The position numbers and the translations under genes are program-made. The notes beneath the pieces are model-generated. The model was given only the letters and a program-made list of their open reading frames with translations. It did no database searches and had not been told where the DNA came from. A stretch of 64,000 nucleotides of DNA. Origin: Flavobacterium sp. JAS (GTDB taxonomy: Bacteria > Bacteroidota > Bacteroidia > Flavobacteriales > Flavobacteriaceae). The stretch is taken from positions 1 to 64,000 of the forward strand of contig NZ_JAJMOX010000005.1 in assembly GCF_020991455.1 (NCBI RefSeq). The letters run 5' to 3'. Of this stretch, positions 60,369 through 64,000 are shown piece by piece (positions within the stretch are counted from its first letter, which is position 1; the number at the start of each line of letters is the position of its first letter).

Positions 60369-60896
60369 TTAATCGTGTTTCCCGCTAAAATGTTCCATCC
60401 ATTTCCCTTGTACTTTCATTACTTGTTCGATAACATCACGAGCTGCTCCTTTTCCGCCTTTTACATGCGAAATATAACGGCAAATATTTTTGATTTCAGG
60501 ACTTGCATCTTGTGGGCAAGTTGGTAAACCGACTAATTTCATGACATGAAAATCAGGAATATCATCGCCCATATATAACACTTGCTCTGAATTTATATTA
60601 TAAAGATCAGTGTATTCTTTAAAAGTTGCAACTTTGTCAGGAGTTCCTAAATGAATATCCTTAATTCCTAAATTATGAAGTCTCACGCGAACACCTTCGT
60701 TACTTCCGCCAGAAATAATACAAACATTATAGCCACTTTCTACAGCTGCTTTCATTGCATAACCATCACGAATATTCATCGTGCGAAGAATTTCTCCTTC
60801 ATTGGTTACAAAAACCGAACTGTCTGTTAGTACGCCATCAACATCAAAAACAAATGTTGTAATATCGTTCATTATTTCTTTATAACTTTTTGCCAT
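60369..60896 (-). CDS. kdsC: HAD-IIIA phosphatase, KdsC-like
   Basis: A 175-residue KdsC-type C0 HAD phosphatase, expected to dephosphorylate 3-deoxy-D-manno-octulosonate 8-phosphate in LPS core synthesis. Motif I FVFDVDGVLTDSSVFV (about 16-31), the Gly-rich GYAMKAAVESGYNVCIISGGSNEG, Lys in GTPDKVATF, and YMGDDIPDFHVMKLVGLPTCPQDA for motif IV. Length matches the KdsC subfamily; the C-terminus GKGAARDVIEQVM is typical. It overlaps the DUF2520 gene by 17 bp. The related NagD/YrbI naming is possible. Confidence 0.9.
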   Translation of the reverse strand: MAKSYKEIMNDITTFVFDVDGVLTDSSVFVTNEGEILRTMNIRDGYAMKAAVESGYNVCIISGGSNEGVRVRLHNLGIKDIHLGTPDKVATFKEYTDLYNINSEQVLYMGDDIPDFHVMKLVGLPTCPQDASPEIKNICRYISHVKGGKGAARDVIEQVMKVQGKWMEHFSGKHD

Positions 60897-61641
60897 TATC
60901 TTGTATAGATTGAGTTAGTAGTTTATATATATTCTTTTGATTTTCATTTGTTAAATACTCCAAATGCGTTTCAATTGTCGTTGAATCCTTACGTTTTGCA
61001 GGTCCGGTTTGTGCATCAATTGGATCCAGAGTTTTTATTTTTTCGGCAGTTTCCTGAATTAAAGGTTTTAAAACTTCAAATGGCACCTGATGTTCGTTGC
61101 AAATTTCCTGACCAATCTGATATAAATGATTCGTGAAATTATTTACAAACACAGCCGAAACATGCAATGCTTTTCTTTGATCTGAATTAATTGGAAAAAC
61201 GGCATTTGAAACACTTTTAGCCACAGCTTCCAAAACCCGAAAATCAAATGTATTTTCAGCTTCCAAGCACATCGGAACTGTTGAAAAATCAATTTCTTTG
61301 TTTTTAGAAAATGTTTGAAGGGGATAAAAAACACCTTTTCTATTTTTTGGATCTAAAACATCAAGTGAAGCTGCCCCCGAAGTATGAACTACAATTCGGT
61401 TTTGAAAAGGTAATTGCTTAGAAACTTCCGAAATTGCTTTGTCTGAAACGGCGATAATGTATAAATCGGCTTCAATTAATTCGTTAAAATCATTTACAAT
61501 TTTATCAAAACTGATTAGGGAAGTTAAAGCTTCCTTTTTTCTCGAAAAAACCTGTACAATTTCAATAAGTTCACTTTTCGTGAAAGCTTTTATCAAATGC
61601 TGCGCAACATTTCCGGAACCAATTATCGTTATTCGAGTCAT
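60880..61641 (-). CDS. Rossmann-fold and DUF2520 domain protein
   Basis: A 253-residue protein with an N-terminal NAD(P)-binding fold (ITIIGSGNVAQHLIKAFTKSELIEIVQVFSRK), related to F420-dependent oxidoreductase-like/ketopantoate-like enzymes, and a C-terminal DUF2520 helical domain (KALHVSAVFVNNFTNHLYQIGQEI, TGPAKRKDSTTIETHLEYL). The substrate is unknown. It overlaps kdsC and starts a unit that continues to UbiA, Maf and MscS. Confidence 0.88.
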   Translation of the reverse strand: MTRITIIGSGNVAQHLIKAFTKSELIEIVQVFSRKKEALTSLISFDKIVNDFNELIEADLYIIAVSDKAISEVSKQLPFQNRIVVHTSGAASLDVLDPKNRKGVFYPLQTFSKNKEIDFSTVPMCLEAENTFDFRVLEAVAKSVSNAVFPINSDQRKALHVSAVFVNNFTNHLYQIGQEICNEHQVPFEVLKPLIQETAEKIKTLDPIDAQTGPAKRKDSTTIETHLEYLTNENQKNIYKLLTQSIQDNGKKL

Positions 61642-61745
61642 AGCGCAAAATTAGCATTATTTTTTTAATGTAGATTGCTTTTAATCCGTTTGTCTTTCGT
61701 CTACAGCCTGCTAACAATAGAGGGGTAAACTTTAGATTTTCATTT

Positions 61746-61797
61746 AAAAAAAGAAAACCGTTGTTGCTAATTAATGAGATAATTGCGAACAACGGGT
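61746..61797 (-). terminator. Terminator of the GH28 gene (minus strand)
   Basis: CCGTTGTTGC (61758-61767) pairs with GCGAACAACGG (61785-61795, one bulge), and on the minus strand a T-rich run follows (AAAGAAAA on plus). It lies 23 bp after the GH28 stop. Confidence 0.65.
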
Positions 61798-61819
61798 TAG
61801 AGTATTGATTCTTATTTGC

Positions 61820-63508
61820 TTAAAACTTCACAGCATCTTTCGGCACAATTTCATTAATCGTTGTAATTTTCGAAAATTCTAATTTTGGAGACGATGTAAA
61901 TTGAATATTTTTAGAAAACTCTCCGTTAACAGAAATCGCTTTATCTGAAACCGAATTAAATTCTACATTCTTAAATGACATATTTTTTCCGTTATAAATC
62001 TCAAAAACAGTTGGTTTTTCGATATCTAGTTTGATATTGCTAATTTTGATACCGTCAGCATCGATGATTGAAAAGCCATTTTCTGCTTTTGCAATTAAAT
62101 TGGAGATTTCAATGTTTTTGAGATTCATTTCAGGCAATCCTTGTAAAAACACAGCCTGATAAGCTCCTCTTATAGTAATATTTTTTATCGAAATATTACT
62201 GAACTGTGGTGTTTCTTCATTTACAGGAACCATTTTGGTATTGATTTTATTTCCGCCTTCGGCTAAGGTTTCAGCAATAGATTTCCCTCCATAATAAAGG
62301 TCAAAAGAAATTGCCTGTGATGGAATATCGGTCATAAAAATATCTGAGATGTAGATGTTCTCTACAATTCCGCCACGCCCACGCGTGCTTTTAAAACGTA
62401 AACCAACATCAGTTCCCATAAAAGTACAATTAGAAACGTGAAGGTTTTTTACGCCTCCTGACATTTCACTTCCAACCGTTACGCCACCATGTCCATGATA
62501 AACAATATTATTTCGCACAATGATATTTTCGCAGGGAACGGCGCGATCACGGCCATCTTTATCTTTACCTGATTTAATGCAAATAGCATCGTCACCTACA
62601 TCAAAACTGGAGTTTTCGATAATTACATTTTTGCAGGATTCTACATCCAGACCATCGCCGTTTTGAGAATACCAAGGATTTCTAACGGTTACGTTTCGAA
62701 CAATTAAATCTTCAACCATCAAAGGATGAATATTCCATGCAGGTGAATTTTGAAATACTGGTCCATCAAATAATACTCTTTTACTATTTTGAATACTCAC
62801 CAATACCGGACGCAGAAAATCGTGAATGGCTTCAAAATCTTCTTTGGTTTTTAAATCTAAACGAATATTCTGATCTGCACCTTTTGAACCTTTCAAATAT
62901 TGCTCAGATGGATACCAAGAATCTTTTTTCTCATTAAGAACTCCGCCAGAAGCCACAAACTTCTTCCATTGTTCGTCTGTCAATTTGCTTTTTTTGACTT
63001 GCCTCCAAGCTTCTCCCGAACCGTCCCAAACACCATTTCCGGTAAAAGCAATGTTCTCCAGATTTTTACCATAAATAGGAGAGATGCATCTCCAGGTATT
63101 CAAGCCTTCAAAACTTGTTTCTATAATTGGGTATAAAGTCTTATCTGTTGAGAATTTTATTAAAGCACCAGTTTCCGCATGCAATTCAATGTTGCTCTTT
63201 AGAATAATTGGTCCCGTAAGCCAGATTCCGGGTGGAATAATTACTTTTCCACCGCCCTTTTTAGTAAGCGCTTCTATTGCATCGGCGAAAGCCTTAGTAT
63301 TTAGGACATAACCACCATTTACAACACCAAAATCTTTAAGATTTACCGTGTTTTTGGGAATAACGGGTTCTTTGACTTTCGCCATCTTAAACTCAACGCC
63401 TGGATAATTATCCTTAGAATTTTGAGCAATTAAGGCATCTGAACAGTTTATCATTAAAACTGTCAGAACAATGTTTAATAGATTTAGTGAAGTGGTTTTT
63501 ATACTCAT
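61820..63508 (-). CDS. Exported GH28 polygalacturonase-type enzyme
   Basis: A 562-residue exported glycoside hydrolase (signal peptide about 1-28, ending ALIAQ) of the right-handed beta-helix fold. The four GH28 motifs are present: NGDGLDVESC (NTD motif), GDDAICIKSG (DD), VYHGHGG (GHG) and LRFKST (RIK). The substrate is pectin-type galacturonan or a related glycan. There is no C-terminal type IX sorting domain that I can see, so it probably stays periplasmic. Monocistronic, with a LacI-type palindrome upstream. A surrounding pectin locus is not visible. Confidence 0.9.
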   Translation of the reverse strand: MSIKTTSLNLLNIVLTVLMINCSDALIAQNSKDNYPGVEFKMAKVKEPVIPKNTVNLKDFGVVNGGYVLNTKAFADAIEALTKKGGGKVIIPPGIWLTGPIILKSNIELHAETGALIKFSTDKTLYPIIETSFEGLNTWRCISPIYGKNLENIAFTGNGVWDGSGEAWRQVKKSKLTDEQWKKFVASGGVLNEKKDSWYPSEQYLKGSKGADQNIRLDLKTKEDFEAIHDFLRPVLVSIQNSKRVLFDGPVFQNSPAWNIHPLMVEDLIVRNVTVRNPWYSQNGDGLDVESCKNVIIENSSFDVGDDAICIKSGKDKDGRDRAVPCENIIVRNNIVYHGHGGVTVGSEMSGGVKNLHVSNCTFMGTDVGLRFKSTRGRGGIVENIYISDIFMTDIPSQAISFDLYYGGKSIAETLAEGGNKINTKMVPVNEETPQFSNISIKNITIRGAYQAVFLQGLPEMNLKNIEISNLIAKAENGFSIIDADGIKISNIKLDIEKPTVFEIYNGKNMSFKNVEFNSVSDKAISVNGEFSKNIQFTSSPKLEFSKITTINEIVPKDAVKF

Positions 63509-63611
63509 TATCTAGGTTCTCTGTTTTGTTAATGGTGTCTTTTGTCTAAATTAAAGCTTTGATTTGTATTAACAATTCAATAACAAAGCTGTAAAAACAA
63601 CAAATTGATAT

Positions 63612-63625
63612 TGTAATCGATTACA
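63612..63625. promoter_or_regulatory. LacI-type operator-like palindrome before the GH28 gene
   Basis: TGTAATCGATTACA is a perfect 14-bp palindrome with a central CG, 104 bp upstream of the GH28 start, in the 63509-63819 gap. It has the form bound by LacI-family regulators (central CG, outer TGTAA/TTACA). A sugar-related target is nearby. The rest of the gap shows only the promoter of the next gene. Confidence 0.5.
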
Positions 63626-63759
63626 CAAACATATAAAAATATATTGAAAAACAAAAAGATCGCACAATTGTATTTTATTTGTAAATATATTCTTGTCATT
63701 ATGAGAACTTGCCACAAAAAACCATACCGTTTTTAGTTTTTATTAACAAATGACAAATA

Positions 63760-63788
63760 TTGGAACTCAACATTTTTAAGTACTTTTG
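63760..63788 (+). promoter_or_regulatory. Promoter of the cytochrome c biogenesis gene
   Basis: TTG (63760-63762), 18 bases, TACTTTTG (63781-63788): a match to the Bacteroidetes consensus. The ATG is 31 bp downstream. Confidence 0.6.
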
Positions 63789-63819
63789 TGGCACTTTTAT
63801 ACAATGTAATTCCCTAAAA

Positions 63820-64000
63820 ATGGATAAAAAAATATTCTCTTTTTTGTTTTCTACACGTTTAATGTCTGTTCTTTTTTTAACATTTGCAATCGCAATGGGT
63901 GTTGGAACTTTTATCGAAAGTAAATACAACACAGATACAGCCCGAATTTTAATTTACAATACTTGGTGGTTTGAAGCGATAATGGTCTTTTTTATGATCA
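63820..64000 (+). CDS. Cytochrome c biogenesis protein (CcsA/ResB-like), partial
   Basis: Only the first about 60 codons are in the window: MDKKIFSFLFSTRLMSVLF, a membrane segment with the GVGTFIESKYNTDTARILIYNTWWFE motif and a second segment starting near the end. This is the start of the ResB/CcsA-type cytochrome c maturation protein of Bacteroidetes (large fused membrane protein). The full gene and its domains are not visible. The start at 63820 is supported by the promoter upstream. Confidence 0.75.
   Translation, partial: MDKKIFSFLFSTRLMSVLFLTFAIAMGVGTFIESKYNTDTARILIYNTWWFEAIMVFFMI

Noticed and set aside
61820..63508. Type IX secretion signal on the GH28 protein
   Set aside because: The C-terminus (KITTINEIVPKDAVKF) lacks the about 80-residue sorting domain with its conserved Gly and Lys motifs.
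63699..63932. Minus-strand frame opposite the start of the cytochrome c biogenesis gene
   Set aside because: It overlaps the promoter and coding start of the plus-strand gene and has no conserved features.
1..64000. tRNA, rRNA, insertion sequences, prophage, anti-phage defence genes
   Set aside because: No matching sequence patterns or protein families were seen on either strand.

Overview
The window looks like the chromosome of a Flavobacterium or a close relative (Bacteroidota). It is AT-rich with tightly packed genes. Start sites lack strong Shine-Dalgarno sequences, and several promoters fit the Bacteroidetes pattern TTG/TTTG-N17-23-TANNTTTG. It also carries clade markers: a type IX secretion protein (PorQ) next to cmk, M56/BlaI pairs, head-GIN (DUF2807) proteins, and families of short palindromic intergenic repeats. 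I see no rRNA, tRNA, CRISPR array, insertion sequence, prophage or susCD locus.

Layout. 1-2.8 kb: a structured intergenic RNA-like element, small DUF1569 and NTF2-like proteins, an endonuclease III-like glycosylase and an alpha/beta hydrolase. 2.9-10.2 kb: the glycogen cluster glgA-glgC-glgB followed by a GH31 alpha-glucosidase. 10.2-12.6 kb: an M48 lipoprotein protease and a UMF1-type transporter. 12.6-18.6 kb (minus strand): two serine hydrolases, then an ECF sigma operon (sigma, anti-sigma-like membrane protein, two repeat-rich exported DUF4097/DUF2807-type proteins). 18.9-29.9 kb: a lipoprotein, lon with a sigma-54-like promoter, porQ, two L,D-transpeptidase-like paralogues, cmk, a nucleoside permease and uncharacterised proteins. 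30-35.7 kb: rpsA with a consensus promoter and long leader, two ExbD-like proteins without the usual membrane aspartate, a fasciclin protein, an RhtA-like exporter and a 46-residue gene. 35.7-42.9 kb (minus): a serine hydrolase with a C-terminal glycogen-binding-like module, a duplicated BlaI-M56 module under one operator/promoter, and an MFS exporter. 43-48 kb: DUF1684, TatD, TcdA, HAD, DUF2911, and a TetR-DUF1348 pair with its own palindrome. 48-54.9 kb (minus): two membrane proteins, a unit of exported PIG-L deacetylase, 35-residue membrane microprotein and Na+/solute symporter, and a His/Asp-rich protein. 55-61.7 kb (minus): a POTRA/beta-barrel protein, AI-2E, MscS, Maf, UbiA, KdsC and DUF2520. 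61.8-64 kb: a GH28 polygalacturonase with a LacI-type palindrome upstream, and the start of a ccsA/resB-like cytochrome c biogenesis gene cut by the window end.

How the genes work together. The glg genes make glycogen, and the GH31 enzyme probably trims alpha-glucans. The BlaI-M56 module and the sigma/anti-sigma operon look like two envelope-sensing circuits; both are followed by, or fused to, exported or repeat-rich domains. The PIG-L/microprotein/symporter unit looks like periplasmic deacylation coupled to uptake.

The strongest candidates for something undescribed are: (1) the PIG-L, 35-residue membrane protein and SSS symporter unit; (2) the paired ExbD-like proteins with Ser in place of the proton-carrying Asp; (3) the duplicated BlaI-M56 module with two phased AACTA-N6-TAGTT dyads over its promoter; and (4) two intergenic elements with the same multi-stem fold and compensatory base changes, resembling the Flavo-1 motif. 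All functions are read from sequence alone.
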